From the NCBI GenBank assembly GCA_033557465.1, contig JAWIIG010000025.1:9168501-9232500 (forward strand): DNA of 64,000 nucleotides. Direction: 5' to 3'. The position numbers and the translations under genes are program-made. Source of the DNA: Ichthyophis bannanicus. Lineage: Eukaryota; Chordata; Amphibia; Gymnophiona; Ichthyophiidae. This document shows positions 20,881-33,220 of this stretch, piece by piece; position 1 is the first letter of the stretch, and each line of letters starts with the position of its first letter. The notes under the pieces are model-generated. The model saw only the letters and a list, made by a program, of their open reading frames with translations, did no database searches and was not told the origin of the DNA.

Positions 20881-21820
20881 TATCGAGTCCTTTCTTTTTT
20901 TTTTTTTCATTTTGATGATGAGCCTGGAAAAAGCAAAAGAGCCACAGTTGTATCCTGTAGAGGGAAACTAATTAGAATTAAGGAAACAAAAAAATATAAT
21001 TTGGATAAAATATTAAAATTTTAGCAAGGAGGCAGCAGGGTCAGGGTTAGCTGTAGAAGTAGCACCTGCCGTCCCAGAAGGACTTCACCTTTTTCTTTAT
21101 CTTGGAACTGAAAGTGCAAGAGAAAAGGCACTTAAGGCTTTAGTTTGACAAAGAGTTTCTGAAGTAGCTACTGGCATGGGGGTTTTCAGTGCTCAAACTA
21201 TGTATTGGTTCACAATTTATTTTAGTGATTATAAACAAATAAGCTCAGAGTGCTGAGCTATGCCTCTGCTTCAAATCTGGTTTTTTACTTTGAAGTTGTA
21301 TTCTGATTTGTACTGGTGCCTTGTTCTAGCCGTGCACCCACACCATGCAGCCTGCAGGAGCAGCTGGAGCACCCTCTTTTTCTCCAGTTAAAGCTTGTTC
21401 CAGTTCAGTCTTTGAAGTGCTTTACATCCTCAGGGCGAGACTTTTGTTTCTGTGGATAAAAGGGAAGATGAATACTTTCTAACCTCCCCAACAATCCCTT
21501 ATCTTTATCAGCAAGAGGGGTTCAAAGGTTTTGTTCCAAGACATCAGCCAAGAAATAGGTTGCTGGACTGCAGAAGTGAACTGGCAGTGAGCCTTGGCAG
21601 AAATTCCACATGAACAGTGGGTAGCAAAAGTGGGCAAGGATAGATAGTTTAAGAAGTTCTATAGGAGAAAGACGCTGCCTCACCATTAATTTAAATAGAT
21701 TAGCTGCTATTATAAATGAATAATACTGCAAAGATAAGTAATGTAAAAAGTAAATCTTAATGGAAAGAAAGTTCCAGACCAAGAGATCATATATGAGGCT
21801 CCAACAGAATAGTATCAGCA
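20881..21820. other. Unassigned DNA
   Basis: A T-run lies at 20887-20908. No coding motif was recognised. Confidence 0.4.
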
Positions 21821-21920
21821 GTATGATCAAAAAATATTTATTCACAGAAAGGGTGGTATATACATGGAATAACTTCACAAGAGAGGTGGTGGAGACAAAA
21901 ATAAAGTCTGTGGTAAGCAC
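21821..21920 (+). mobile_element. CR1-like LINE 3' coding fragment
   Basis: The translation KKYLFTERVVYTWNNFTREV matches the C-terminal signature of CR1 ORF2 seen elsewhere in the window ([20 protein letters not shown] at 35.15 kb). Only about 100 bases survive. Confidence 0.55.
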
Positions 21921-22069
21921 AGAGGGCGCCTAGTTATGAAGAACCCTGAGATCTGGTGTTGTATCAGGAAGGAAACAATTGGATCTTGTGCTCTTTATAG
22001 TCCATCAGATGCTGTGGAGTTGATATCCAGTAGATTTAAATGGTTAAAATTAGCTTTCAGTTGGTTGAA

Positions 22070-22500
22070 GGCAGACCTTATTCTCTCTTTTTGCCTGCCC
22101 AATTACCATATTTTGCATCAACTTAGAGTTGGTCAGTGGGGAAGAGGGGTTGGAGTTCTGTTTAGGCAGGTTCTGGGGCTTTCCCAGCGTTTTTACCACA
22201 ACATTTTACTGGAGATGGAGAGTTTTAGTAGTTTGTCCCAAAGATGGGTCCTTCCCTAGTATTATGTTAGTTTATATACCGCCAGGATCATGGATGGTGA
22301 AGGATGATTACTTTCATTTTGGAGTTGATTTTGAAGAATGCTAAACTATTTAGACTAAGTGATTTCAGTCTTCACTGGGATTATGCAAATTGCCCAGTAG
22401 TCAAGGAGGTTTTACTGGCGCTTCATTTTTGGAATTGGGGACTTTAAACAAGGGTCACACATTGGACTTATTGAGTGAAATTTTAGAAGCCCTGTTCATA
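22070..22500 (+). mobile_element. L2-like LINE endonuclease fragment
   Basis: Readable motifs are GRGVGVLFRQVLGLS, then LVYIPPGSW, a degraded LSDFSLHWD (compare LGDFN-x-H) and SHTLDLLSE, in the order expected for the apurinic endonuclease of L2/CR1 group LINEs. There are frame changes around 22255 and 22440. An L2 C-terminal fragment lies 500 bases downstream in the same orientation and may be from the same insertion. Confidence 0.55.
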
Positions 22501-23035
22501 CTTTGGACATCTGAAAACAGGCATAGAGACATTCAAAGCACAAAGCCATTTCAGAAGCCAGCTCTGGGATCGTCCCCAGTGTGAGGATGTCTGACTCTGA
22601 AAGGAGGCATGGCTGGGGTGTTCCCAGGATTGTGGAGGCGTGGTTAGGGCATTCCCATGGACCAGGTTGTCTCCATCTGATTACAGAAATGTCATGGACA
22701 TCTGGCATCACGTCTAACTTTAAACCAGCTCCAAGGCGTGCATAGCAATGAACAAGCATCTGAAAAACATCCAGAGTGTAGAGAGGAAAGCACTCTATCA
22801 TCCCCAGTTAAGCACAAGTTTAACTATAGCAGCAGCAGCAGGATATGAACCACTATTCTAACCATTATGCTATCCTAGACATCCAAGTTCTGAAATACGG
22901 TTCTGGGGACATCTGAGATGCCCCTGCAGACATCCCTATCGGGTACATCCACGTTTTTGAAATCACGTTGGCACCTGGACATGTCTGCATTTTTTTTTTT
23001 CAGATGTTCTGGCTTAGATGTCCTAGGTTGCACTT
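22501..23035. other. Unassigned, possibly internal LINE DNA
   Basis: No convincing frame. Loosely repeated 'gacatc' and 'gatgtc' words are the only structure noticed. Confidence 0.3.
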
Positions 23036-23402
23036 GGACGTTCTCAAGTCGCTTCACTGGTTCCCTATCTGTTTCCATAGCCAATTCAAACCTCTCCTAC
23101 TGACCTATAATTACACTCATCCTACTGCCCCTCACTACCTTTCTCTCCCTACACCTCTCCTCAGGAACTCCGCTCTTCTGGCAGATCCCTTCTATCTGTG
23201 CCCTTCTCTTCTACTGTCAACTCCAGACTTCCATTCTTCCAACTTGCCTGCTCCTTGTGCCTGGAACAAACCATCTGAGTCTGTGCATCAGACCTCATCT
23301 CTGGCGTTTTTCAAATCCAGGCTGAAAACTCACCTCTTTGAGGCCGCTTTCATGATGCACCAGCGCCCATGCTACACCCTTAACTGTCCAGTCACATGCT
23401 AA
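23036..23402 (+). mobile_element. L2-clade LINE RT C-terminal fragment
   Basis: The frame reads LKSLHWFPICFHSQFKPLLL, then APHYLSLPTPLLRNSALL, PAPCAWNKPSESV and FFKSRLKTHLFEAAF. This is the conserved C-terminal region of L2 ORF2, without the palm. Confidence 0.7.
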
Positions 23403-23990
23403 CTGGTTAGTGTGGGATTTTTACCGCAGAGCTCTGTGCTAACAGCATGGCAAACCTCTGCATTAACGGTTAGCACAGTTTAGTAAACATGGCTCTAAAG
23501 TTAAAAATTGACGACATGAAAGATTATTTTATGATGCACATTGTGCAAGCAAATAGCAGCAAGTGTGAATTATTTCGCATCATGCGAGACTTAGTTAAGG
23601 GTAAAAATTTCCCACTCGATCAGGCCAGTGATCTGGCTGTGTTTATGTTCAAATCATTTCTATGAAACAAACAGCATCACTCCCAGTGTGTGGGAACCCT
23701 ACACAGCATCAGAATGAAACGCATAGAACATTGATCATCAAGAATATGTATTTTCCCTCCTTCCCCCCCCCCCTCCCCAGAAAGCCAAACAACAAATAAA
23801 TGACTATATCAAGTCCCCAACCTGTGGGGACCCACATCAATCTGCTGTGTTGAAAAAAACAAAACAAAAACAGTGATATTGCATCAACCATTGCAGGAAA
23901 TGCTCAAAAAAACTGGAAATTCCCCAGGATGTATTGTCCTTGGATTCCTGAGAACTCAAACTTAATCCTGATGTAGAATGAGACAAATTT
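23403..23990. other. Unassigned DNA
   Basis: No recognisable feature beyond a C-run near 23765. Confidence 0.4.
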
Positions 23991-26200
23991 ATTTGCCCTT
24001 CAGAAGAAGAGATCCCTCATTTGCTTATTCAGTTTGCCAACGGTTGTTGTCTGTCTGAACCTCATCCTATTCCACGGATCCACCACTCTTTCCATAAAGA
24101 AATAATTCCGCATATCACTCCTGAATCTATCCCCTTTCACCCTCATCCTATGTCCCCTCATAGCAGAACTTCCTTTCAATCGAAAGAGGCTCTCCCCCTG
24201 TGCATTTATGCCACGGAGGTATTTAAACATCTCAATCATATCACCTCTATCCTGCCTTTCCTCTAAGGTGTACATATTAAGATCCTTAAGTCTGTCCTCA
24301 TATGCTTTATAATGAAGACCACTAACCATTTTAATAGCCATCCTCTGTACTGACTCCATCCTGTTTATATTCTTTTGAAGGTGCGATATCCCGAATTGCA
24401 TACAATACTCCAAATGATGTCGCACCAAAGACTTATACAGAGGCACTATCACCTCTTTTTTCTGCTAGCCATTCCTCTTCCTATGCACCCAAGCATCCTT
24501 CTAGCTTTTGCTGTCACCTTTTCTACCTGTTTAGCTACTTTAAGATCGTCAGACAAAACCACACCTAGGTCCCGCTCTTCTTTAGTGGACAAAAGTACTT
24601 CACCCCCTATACTATATTGCTCTCTTGGATTGCTGCAGCCCACATGCATGGCCTTGCATTTTTTAACATTAAATCCCAGCTGCCAAATTCTAGACCATTC
24701 TTCAAGCTTAGCTAGATCGCTCCTCATGTTTACACCTTCCTGAGTGTCTATTCTATTGCAGATTTTGGTATCATCAGCAAAGAGGCAAACCTTACCCGAC
24801 AGCCTTTCCACTATATCATTAACAAAGATGTTAAAAAGAATTGGACCAAGGACAGATCCCTGGGGCACACCACTGGTAACTTCCTTCTCCTCAGAGTGAG
24901 CGCCATTTACCTTTACCCTTTGTCGCCTCTCACTCAACCAATTTCTAACCTAAGCAGTAACTGTATGGTCCATCCCTAGGGTGCTCAGTTTGTTTATAAG
25001 TCGTTTGTTGAGGAACGGTGTCAAAGGCTTTACTGAAATCTAAATACACCACATTTAGGACTCTCCCTTGGTCCATCTCCCTGGTCACCCAGTCAAAGAA
25101 ATCAATCAGATTTGTCTGACAAGACCTGCCTCCAGTGAATCCATTCTGCCTCGGATCCTGTAATCCACTGGACTCCAGAAACCTCGCTTTTTTCTCTTTC
25201 AGCAGTATTTCCAATAATTTACTCACCACCCAAGTTAAACTAAGCGGCCTGTAGTTTTTGACCACATCCTTACTTCCGCTTTTGTGTAAAGGGACCACAT
25301 GAGCCTTTCTCCAGTCCTTTGGCACCACTCCCAACTCCAACGAGGCATTGAAAAGGTCAGTCAGTGGAGCTGCTAGAACATCCTCAAGTTCCCTCAGTAT
25401 TCTAGGGTGTATCACATCCAGTCCCATCGCTTTGTCTACTTTAAGTTTAGCTAGTTTCTCACGAACACAGTCTTCTGAAAATTCTTCAAGATGCCCCTCA
25501 CTTCTGTTCCTGTTTGTGGGTGTTTTCTGAGGTCCTGTTCCTGGTTCTTCATCTGTGAACACAGAACAAAAATATTTGTTAAGCAATTCCGCTTTACCTT
25601 ATCAGCTTCTACATATTCCTCCCCTTCACCCTTGAGTCTGACAATACCACTTTTGCCCTTCCTCTTCTCACTAACATATCTGAAAAATGCCTTATCCCTC
25701 CATTTAATTGCATTTATTTCTTCCTCTTTTTGAATATTTGCTTTCCTGACTACTTTGCTAGCTTCTCTAAGTTTTCCAAATATAGATGCTCATCTTCCTC
25801 TCTCTGTGATCTTGTATTTCATGAAAGCCTCCCTGGTTTTTTTCACCTTTTCAGCTACTTATTTCGAAAACCACAGCAGTCTCCTTTTCCTTTTACCTTT
25901 ATTTATCATTTTAACAAAGAGGTTGGTTGACCTTAAAATATCCCCTTTCAGTTTTGCCCACTGTTTTTCTACATCCCCCAGCTGTTCCCATCCCGCTAAG
26001 GACTCCCTGAGGTATTGGCCCATCTTGGCAAAGTTAGTTTTCCTAAAGTCTAAGACCCTCGCTTTTGAATGGATTCTAACAGCCCAATACTGAACCACAC
26101 CATCTGGTGACCACTGAATGCAAAATGATCTCCCACTATAACATCAGAAACACTTTCGCCATTGGTAAACACCAAGTCCAGTATGGCCCCTTCAGTTTAC
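23991..26200 (-). mobile_element. CR1-group LINE, minus strand, 5'-truncated
   Basis: From high to low coordinate the minus strand encodes an endonuclease C terminus (AILDLVFTNGESVSDVIVGD near 26180-26120), RT N-terminal LNKYFCSVFTDEEPG (25580), KDWRKAHVVPLHKSGSKDVV, motif A VVYLDFSKAFDTVP (25030), TSGVPQGSVLGPILFNIFVN (24870) and motif C LFADDTKIC (24780). The C-terminal SVQRMAIKMVSGLHYKAYED, YTLEERQDRGDMIEMFKYL and NYFFMERVVDPWNRM lie at 24370-24020. RT catalytic aspartates are intact, but frameshifts near 25000, 24940 and 24450 and a break near 25600 disrupt it. It is diverged from the two plus-strand CR1 copies. Confidence 0.82.
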
Positions 26201-26278
26201 AATTGTATTAGTATAAGTATCCATAGCACCCTTAGTAAGTAAAGAACTTAAAGATCTAAACACAAGCTTAAAACTAAG

Positions 26279-27196
26279 ATGCAGACCGCAGTCCAGCAGC
26301 AAGATAGGGGCTTTCCAGTCTTTTGCATTGAGTGTCACATGTATGATTTTCTCCCAGTTGGTGAGAGGTCTTATGTGTGCACTAGGTGCAAGGAGCTCTT
26401 TGCTCTCAGGGAACGAGTCCGTTCTCTAGAGGCTAGAGTAGCAGACTTGGAAGACATAAGAAAGACAGAGAGGTACATAGACGAGACCTACAGGGATATA
26501 GTCCTGAAGTCCCACCTCCAGTCTGGCAGCATCCCTGTTGCCATGGAGAGAGGTCACGTGACAGGAGAGCATCACCCTGGTGTGGCAGGAAATGATCCTG
26601 TAACTAGGGCCTGTCCTCCAGGTGATGTAAAACCCTCTCGCACCGAGGAAGTTTCTCCAAGGCCATGTGCCCATGAGGGAAGGGTTAGGACAGCCGTTAT
26701 AGTTGGTGATTCGATCATTAGGCATGTAGATAGCTGGGTGGCTGGTGGATGTGAGGATCGCCTGGTAACATGCCTGCCTGGTGCGAAGGTAGCAGACCTC
26801 ACGCACCACCTAGATAAGGTCTTAGATAGTGCTAGGGAGGAGTCTGCTGTCTTGGTACATGTCGGTACCAATGACATAGGAAAATGTGGTAGGGAGGTTC
26901 TGGAAGCTAAATTTAGGCTTTTAGGTAGGAAGTTGAAATCCAGAACGTCCAGGGTAGTGTTCTCCGAAATGCTTCCTGTTCCATGTGCAGGACCCAAAAG
27001 GCAGGCAGAGCTCCGGAGTCTCAATGAGTGGATGAGACGATGGTGCAAGGATGAGGGTTTTGGATTTGTTAGGAACTGGGGAACATTCTGGGGAAAGGAG
27101 GGGCTCTTCCGAAGGGATGGGCTTCACCTTAACCGGGATGGAACCAGGCTGCTGGCATTAACCTTTAAAAAGGAGAGAGAGCAGCTTTTAAACTAG
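26279..27196 (+). CDS. CR1 ORF1 protein with Cys-rich N terminus and SGNH esterase-like domain
   Basis: Intact 305-codon frame from ATG 26279. Residues about 15-40 form a C-x2-C...C-x2-C motif (CIECHMYDFL, VCTRCKE), a zinc-binding PHD-like pattern known in CR1/L2 ORF1 proteins. A short heptad-like stretch follows (RERVRSLEARVADLED, about residues 43-60). From about residue 138 there is an SGNH/GDSL hydrolase-like domain: VIVGDSIIRHVD with the nucleophile serine, CLPGAKVADL, VLVHVGTNDIG with the glycine and asparagine block, and DGLHLNRDG with a candidate Asp-x2-His pair. In CR1 this ORF1 is thought to bind RNA or chaperone the transcript; the esterase role is not settled. It is the best-preserved LINE frame here, but its partner ORF2 is broken. 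Confidence 0.85.
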   Translation: MQTAVQQQDRGFPVFCIECHMYDFLPVGERSYVCTRCKELFALRERVRSLEARVADLEDIRKTERYIDETYRDIVLKSHLQSGSIPVAMERGHVTGEHHPGVAGNDPVTRACPPGDVKPSRTEEVSPRPCAHEGRVRTAVIVGDSIIRHVDSWVAGGCEDRLVTCLPGAKVADLTHHLDKVLDSAREESAVLVHVGTNDIGKCGREVLEAKFRLLGRKLKSRTSRVVFSEMLPVPCAGPKRQAELRSLNEWMRRWCKDEGFGFVRNWGTFWGKEGLFRRDGLHLNRDGTRLLALTFKKEREQLLN

Positions 27197-27379
27197 ATAA
27201 TAGGGGAAAGCCGACAGTCGCGCAAGAGCGCATGGTTCGGAAGAATGTATCCTTGAAGGATACTGCCAAACGCAGAGAGGTTCCAATTAAAAGAGTAAAG
27301 TAGCCCAAATGCCCTCGAGAATGGAGCAGACAGAGCTTTAAGATCCCAAATTACCCATGCCTACCAATAGCCAGATTAA

Positions 27380-30193
27380 TATGAATAAAATACAGTCTCT
27401 AAAATGCTTGTATGCAAATGCTAGAAGTCCAAAAAATAAGATGGGAGAGTTAGCATATATAGCACTAAATGAGAGGTTAGATATGATTGGAATCTGAGAC
27501 ATGGTGGAAGGAGGACAACCAGTGGGACACTGTGATACCTGCGTGCAAACTATATCGTAATGATAGAGCTGATCAAATTGGTGGAGGGGGTTGCGCTCTA
27601 CATTAGAGAGGGCATTGAGTCAGAAAGGATTAAAGTTTTGCAGGAAACAAAATTTGCTGTAGAATCTCTATGGATTGAAATTCCATGTAAAAAGGGGAAG
27701 GCGATGGCAGTGGGGGTGTACAATCGACCGCCTGGCCAGAATGAACAAATGGATGATATGCTCAAAGAAATCAAGGAAGGTAACAAAGGTTACAGTGCAG
27801 TAATGATAATGGGTGACTTCAATTACCCCGGTATCGACTGGGTCAGTGTCACGGCAGGACATGCTAGGGAGATAAAGTTCCTAGATGAAATAAATGACTG
27901 CTTCTTGGAGCAGCTGATTCATGAACCGACCAGAGGGGAAGCCATATTGGACCTAGTTCTTAGTGGAACACCAGATATGGTACAAGAGATAAGGGTGTTG
28001 GGGCCACTTGGCAATAGTGATCATAGCATGATCGCGTTTGATTTAATTAGTGGAGGAGGGATAGTAAGGAAATCCACAGTACTACCTTTTAACTTTCAAA
28101 AGGGAGACTATGATAACATGAGGAAAATAGTTAAGAAAAAACTAAAAAGGAGCGGTTGCAGAGGTTAAAGACTTACATCAAGCTTGGGTGGTGTTGAAAA
28201 ATACTATCTTGGAAGCCCAGACCAGCTGTATTCCACGCTTTAAGAAAAGTGGAAGGAAGTCCAAAAAACTGCCAGCATGATTTAAAGGTGAAGTCAGAGA
28301 GGCTGTTGTTGCCAAAAAAGCATCTTTCAGGAAATGGAAAAAAGAGCCAAACGACGAAACCTGGAAACAGCACAAGCACTGGCAAGCTAAATGCAAGGCA
28401 TTGATAAGGCAGGCAAAGGGATAATTTGAGAAGAAGCTTGCTGTGGAAGCAAAAACGCGAAATAAAGACTTTTTCAAGTACATTCATAGCAAAAAACCTC
28501 TGAGAGAGTCAGTTGATCCATTAGATGATAGAGGGATTAAAGGGGCACTAAGAGGTGACAAGGCGATAGCGGAGAGACTGAATAAATTCTTTGCTTCTGT
28601 CTTTACTGAGGAAGAAGTAGGGATGTTGCCCATGACTGAAGTGGTATTTAAAGCTGCGGAAGAATTGAAGGAAGTACCGATACATCGGGAAGATGTATTA
28701 CCACTATTAGATAAACTGAAGAGTAGCAAATCACCTGGGCCAGGTGATATATATCCAAGGGTGTTGAAAGAACTGAAATATGAGATTGCAGACCTGCTAT
28801 TAGTAATCTGTGAACTATCATTAAAATCATTGGTAATACCTGAAGATTGGGGGATGGCGAACATAACACCAATTTTTAAAAAGGGTTCCAGGGGTGATCC
28901 CGGAAACTACAAACCGGTGAGCCTGACGTCAGTACCGGGAAAAATGGTACAAACCATCATAAAGAACAAAATTGCTGAACCATGTAGATAGTCATGGCTT
29001 AATGGGAGACAGCCAACATGGCTTTAGACAAGGAAGATCTTGTCTTACTAATCTGTTATGTTTTTTTGAAGGTGTGAATAAACAGGTAGACAAAGGTGAG
29101 TCGGTTGATATAGTGTATTTGGACTTTCAGAAAGCCTTTGACAAGGTCCCTCATCAGAGACTTTTGGCAAAACTAAAAAGTCATGCGATAGGAGGAAGTG
29201 TACTATTGTGGATCAGGAACTGGTTAAAAGAAAGCAGAGGGTAGGGCTAAATGGCCAATTTTCCCAATGGAGAAAGGTGAATAGTGGTGTACTCCAGGGA
29301 TCTGTGCTGGGTCCGCTGCTTTTTGACATATTCATAAATGACCTGGAAAAGGGAATAATGAGTGAGGTTATCAAATTTGCAGATGACACAAAACTATTTA
29401 AAGTTGTTAAAACCCAAGAGGATTGTGGAAAATTGCAAGAGGATCTTGATAAATTGGAAGACTGGGCATCAAAATGGCAGATGAAATTTAATGTGGACAA
29501 GTGCAAAGTTATGTACCTAGGGAAGAACAACCCAAACTATGGTTACACGATGCAAGGTTCCACATTAGGAACCACCACCCAGGAAAAAGATTTAGGCGTC
29601 ATTGTGGATAACATGTTAAAACCCTCGACCCAGTGTGCAGCGGCGGCCAAGAGAGCAAATAGAATGCTAAGTATCATAAGGAAAGGAATGGAAAATAAAA
29701 CAAAGGATATTATAATGCCTCTATATCATTCCATGGTGAGACCGCACCTTGAATATTGTGTGCAATTCTGGTTGCTGTATCTTAAAAAGGATATAGCGTT
29801 ATTAAAAAAAAGGTTCAGAGAAGAGGCACCAAAATGATAAAGGGGATGGAAGGATACTCCTATGAAGAAAGGCTAAAAAGGTTAGGGCTCTTTAACCTGG
29901 AAAAGAGACAGCTGAGGGGAGATATGATAGAAGTCTATAAATTAATGAACGGAGTGGAACGGGTAAACCTAGATCAATTGTTTACGTTATCAGAATATAG
30001 AAAGTCTAGGGGACATGCAATGAAGCTACAGGGTAAACTATTTAAGACTAATAAAAGAAAATATTTTTTCACTCAACGTGTAATCAAACTCTGGAATTTG
30101 TTACCGGAAGATGTAGTAAAGGCTGTTAGTGTAGCTGGGTTTAAAAAAGGTTTGGAGCAGTTTCTGGAGGAAAGGTCCATAAACCATTATTAA
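27380..30193 (+). pseudogene. CR1 (copy a) ORF2 endonuclease-reverse transcriptase, broken
   Basis: This is the enzyme that nicks target DNA and reverse transcribes the LINE RNA. Endonuclease: LKCLYANARSPKNKMGELAY (27390), a frameshift near 27490, VGVYNRPPGQNEQMDDML, MGDFNYPGIDW (27810) with the catalytic aspartate and asparagine, and GNSDHSMIAFD (28010) with the catalytic SDH. RT: LNKFFASVFTEEEVG, SPGPGDIYPRVLKEL, NITPIFKKGSRGDPG, motif A IVYLDFQKAFDKVPHQ, QGSVLGPLLFDIFINDLEKG and motif C FADDTKLFK. C terminus: [16 protein letters not shown]. Frame breaks occur near 28165, 28425, 28985, 29235 and 29830. Active-site residues are retained. Confidence 0.85.
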
Positions 30194-30342
30194 GAAGGGA
30201 CCCAGGATCTCAATACAAGCATTGTGGAACCTGTGTCTTTTGGGGAAACTGCTAGGTACGTAAGACTTAGATTGGCCACTGTTGGAAACAGGATACTGGG
30301 CTTGATGGACCTTGTTCTGACCCACTATGGCATATCTTATGT
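30194..30342 (+). repeat. CR1 (copy a) 3' untranslated region and terminus
   Basis: It is nearly identical to 35283-35450 in copy b. It ends 'ctgacccactatggcatatc' then 'ttatgtt', the short terminal repeat type characteristic of CR1. Confidence 0.75.
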
Positions 30343-30635
30343 TTCCCTCTTTCTAGTTTAACACACAGTGCATCCTCTCTCCTTTTTAAGCTCTGTAATT
30401 CCAAAGCTTTAATATTATTTTTTTTACATATAGTACCATTCCTCCTCCCCTTCTTCCTACCCTTTAGGTATCAGTAGTAAGGTCCTGGTCTGGTTTAGTG
30501 CCTTTTTTTCAGAGACATAGATATTTTTTTTCTTTATTGTCAATTTTCAAGGAAAGCGGTCCAGGACCCCCCCCCCCCCTGGAGAGGTGAGTGCCCCATG
30601 GTTCTTCAGTGAATCCAAATTTTGGCAACCAAGGT
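30343..30635. other. Unassigned spacer
   Basis: T-runs, and a C-run near 30570. No frame or repeat was recognised. Confidence 0.4.
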
Positions 30636-31172
30636 GCTTACCATAGTATCCGAAGGGGCAGAGTGACCCCCCTGTTACAAACTTTACATTGGCTGCCTGT
30701 TGGCTATGGGTTTCTTTTAAATTGCTATGCTTCGCATTTTGGGCTGTGCATGGTGAGGGTCTTGATTACTCAAGGGACAAACTTTCAAAGCACATTCCCA
30801 TGTGGTCTTTATTCTCAGAATATGCTTTTAACTTGTCATTACCGGGGCTCAAGGTTTTTGGAAAGGTTACTACAGGGCGTTGGACCTTCAGAGGGGCTGT
30901 ACCAGATCTGTGGAACCAGCTTCCCTCCATTGAAGTTAGAATCAGCTACCCGAGTTTTTCCATCGTTTTTCAATTTTAGTTCCTTGATCAATTCCTAAGA
31001 ACTAATTGCTTGCAGGGTTATCCTTTAAGGGAGGTCTTATGCTTTAATTTCATTTCTGTGTGTTGTTTTTATGTATTGTTTATGTGGCTATTTTGTTATC
31101 CTCCCTGTACAACCTACTGGATGAAAGGATGGAATATAAGTTATTTTAAATTAAATTAAAATAAATCTAGCC
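30636..31172 (+). mobile_element. L2-like LINE 3' fragment
   Basis: The frame begins LLQTLHWLPVGYGFLLNCY, and another frame gives TFRGAVPDLWNQLPSIEVR, both L2 RT C-terminal signatures. The 3' part 'cctccctgtacaacctactgg' leads to an AT-rich tail 'ttttaaattaaattaaaata' ending at about 31170. Confidence 0.65.
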
Positions 31173-33220
31173 TATTAAGCATTCCCCATAGACCTCCATT
31201 TCCAGCTGGATTAAATGTTTCTGCACAAAATCTCTTCTGTTCACAGAATAACAGGACAATAAAGGACCGAGTGTTTACTCAGTATGGTGGTTTTCAAAAT
31301 TAGCCGTTTAGCTACTTTTGTGTAAACGGATCGCTCCACCTCAATGACTATCCTAAGTCTAAGATCATAAGCTTTGTCTCATTAGACATAACCAGATATT
31401 CAGCTGCAACTTTAGCCAGTAGCTGCAATTGACTATTCAGACTTAACCAGTTAAAAGTAACTTGGTAACATCATTGCTCAGCAGAGCCTTGAATATCTAC
31501 TTCTATATTTCTGTGTAAGCATGTGCTCTTTTGGACCAGTTTTGAGGGTTGGGGAGAAATAGCATGTGCACTTTTGAAAATGTCATGTATGCATGCTATT
31601 TTTTCCCCTGACCGAAACACATTGAAAGGAATGCCTCTTTTTAATGTGGGTTAAAATGTGTGCATTGTGAACTCTGTGCATGTTTTCGACTGCATTAGAA
31701 TTGGGCAGTTTTCAATCAGGCCTGTTTACCTGGGTAAACTCCAAAACTGGCCAATGCCATGATTGTGCATCTGCCCTAAGCTCCTTTGCTTGAGGGAGTC
31801 ATTAGTGACTTTCAATTTCAGGAACCCAAGAGATGCCCTTATTTTTCATGCTGTTTAGTTTTGGAAGTGAAACAAAGGTTTCTCTCAGGGTAATATTTCT
31901 AAATGGGTTAATTTTTGCATACTATGACAGAAATGAACCTTATTTCTATGCCAGGGAATGTAGCTGTATATGAGGTGCTGTGTCTTAAAGGTCCTTCTTG
32001 AGGGTGCTCTTTATTTGCTGGTCTGACTGTTATGGTTGTATCTTTGTCTTAAGTTCAAGACCAATAGAAAACTGTTCCACCCTAATGTAGAAAATCCCGT
32101 GAAACAGAGTTGATTGATGTTCTTGTATACAGTTTGAGGATTGCATTAGCTGAGAATCCTAGTACCCTAAGAATGCCTGAGAGGTACCCTAGGGTTATAT
32201 CAATCACACCAAAGGGTTGAATTAGCATGGGTTTGGCACTACTGTTCATAAATTTGTCATCAAGGCTTCGAACCTGGCTACTTTTCATCCACTCATCTTT
32301 CATGTACAATCATAATTCATTCATTTTTTTTAATTCTTTCTAAACTTACACTTGAATTAGAAATGGCTGAGCATCATTCAGGCTGCAAACTACTAAGATG
32401 TTTCCTTGGAACATTTAAATAATATGTGAACAGATTTGTATGTTGATATGATTGTCCCAGGACAGGGTAATGCGATTTTTCTAGGGTTCTTGGTATCCTG
32501 TGTGCAGTGCAGACCCATCTTTATAAGTCCTTAGGAAGTGACAAACTGCCTGTGCTGATCTCTCAGCTGTGCCATCTCGTCCAAGGGAAATGGCCAACAA
32601 CAGTGATAGAGGCATCTGATCATCTGATGTCCCAGCAGTTTGTAAACCTGCTTGGGCTTGTCTGACAGTCTTTCTACTATTTTTCTGCTGGGATCAAACA
32701 AGTGCCTGCAGCCCGAAGGGACCTTATTGGTGTACTTCCTACTTCCTCTTGAAAGCTGACAGTGCTGAGATCTGAAAAGGCAATATCTGAGCTTCAAGCA
32801 TCATAGCAACCAATTCCCAGAGCTGTGTCAGAAAGAGTTATTAATACATTAGCATTTGAATCTGCTGAAACAGTACGTTGCGATCTTCTCCTGGTCTCCT
32901 GAAAAGTGTCTTCTCCTGCCTTGAATCCCAGAGGAGCCAAGCCCTACAGAACTAATAGCAAGACATCTTGAAACTCTTTGCTATCAGCACCAATTCACAA
33001 TAACCAGAAATAATTAGGAAGAAAAACATGAATGTTTACTAAAAAGGTGTTAGCAACTGATCAGCAGTCCCTGCTGTTTGAGATTTGTTACAGAACACAA
33101 ATCCTTTTTTATTCTTTCCACCTCAAAAAAATGTTGGAACGAAATTTATACACTAGAGATCAAAAACCTGTATATCTGCAAAATAACTTGTCAAAAACTT
33201 GACAGGCCAAATTTTGGCAT
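31173..33220. other. Unassigned DNA, about 2 kb
   Basis: No frame longer than about 90 codons and no recognisable motif. It may be old repeat or unique DNA. Confidence 0.4.

Larger units (their letters stand above)
26201..30342 (+). mobile_element. CR1-clade LINE (copy a), both ORFs present
   Basis: A plus-strand LINE with intact ORF1 (26279-27196), a broken ORF2 (about 27380-30193) and a 3' untranslated region. It ends in 'ggcatatcttatgtt', the short terminal motif shared with copy b (35450). The 5' edge is not sharply defined: it abuts the minus-strand CR1 at about 26.2 kb. Confidence 0.85.
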
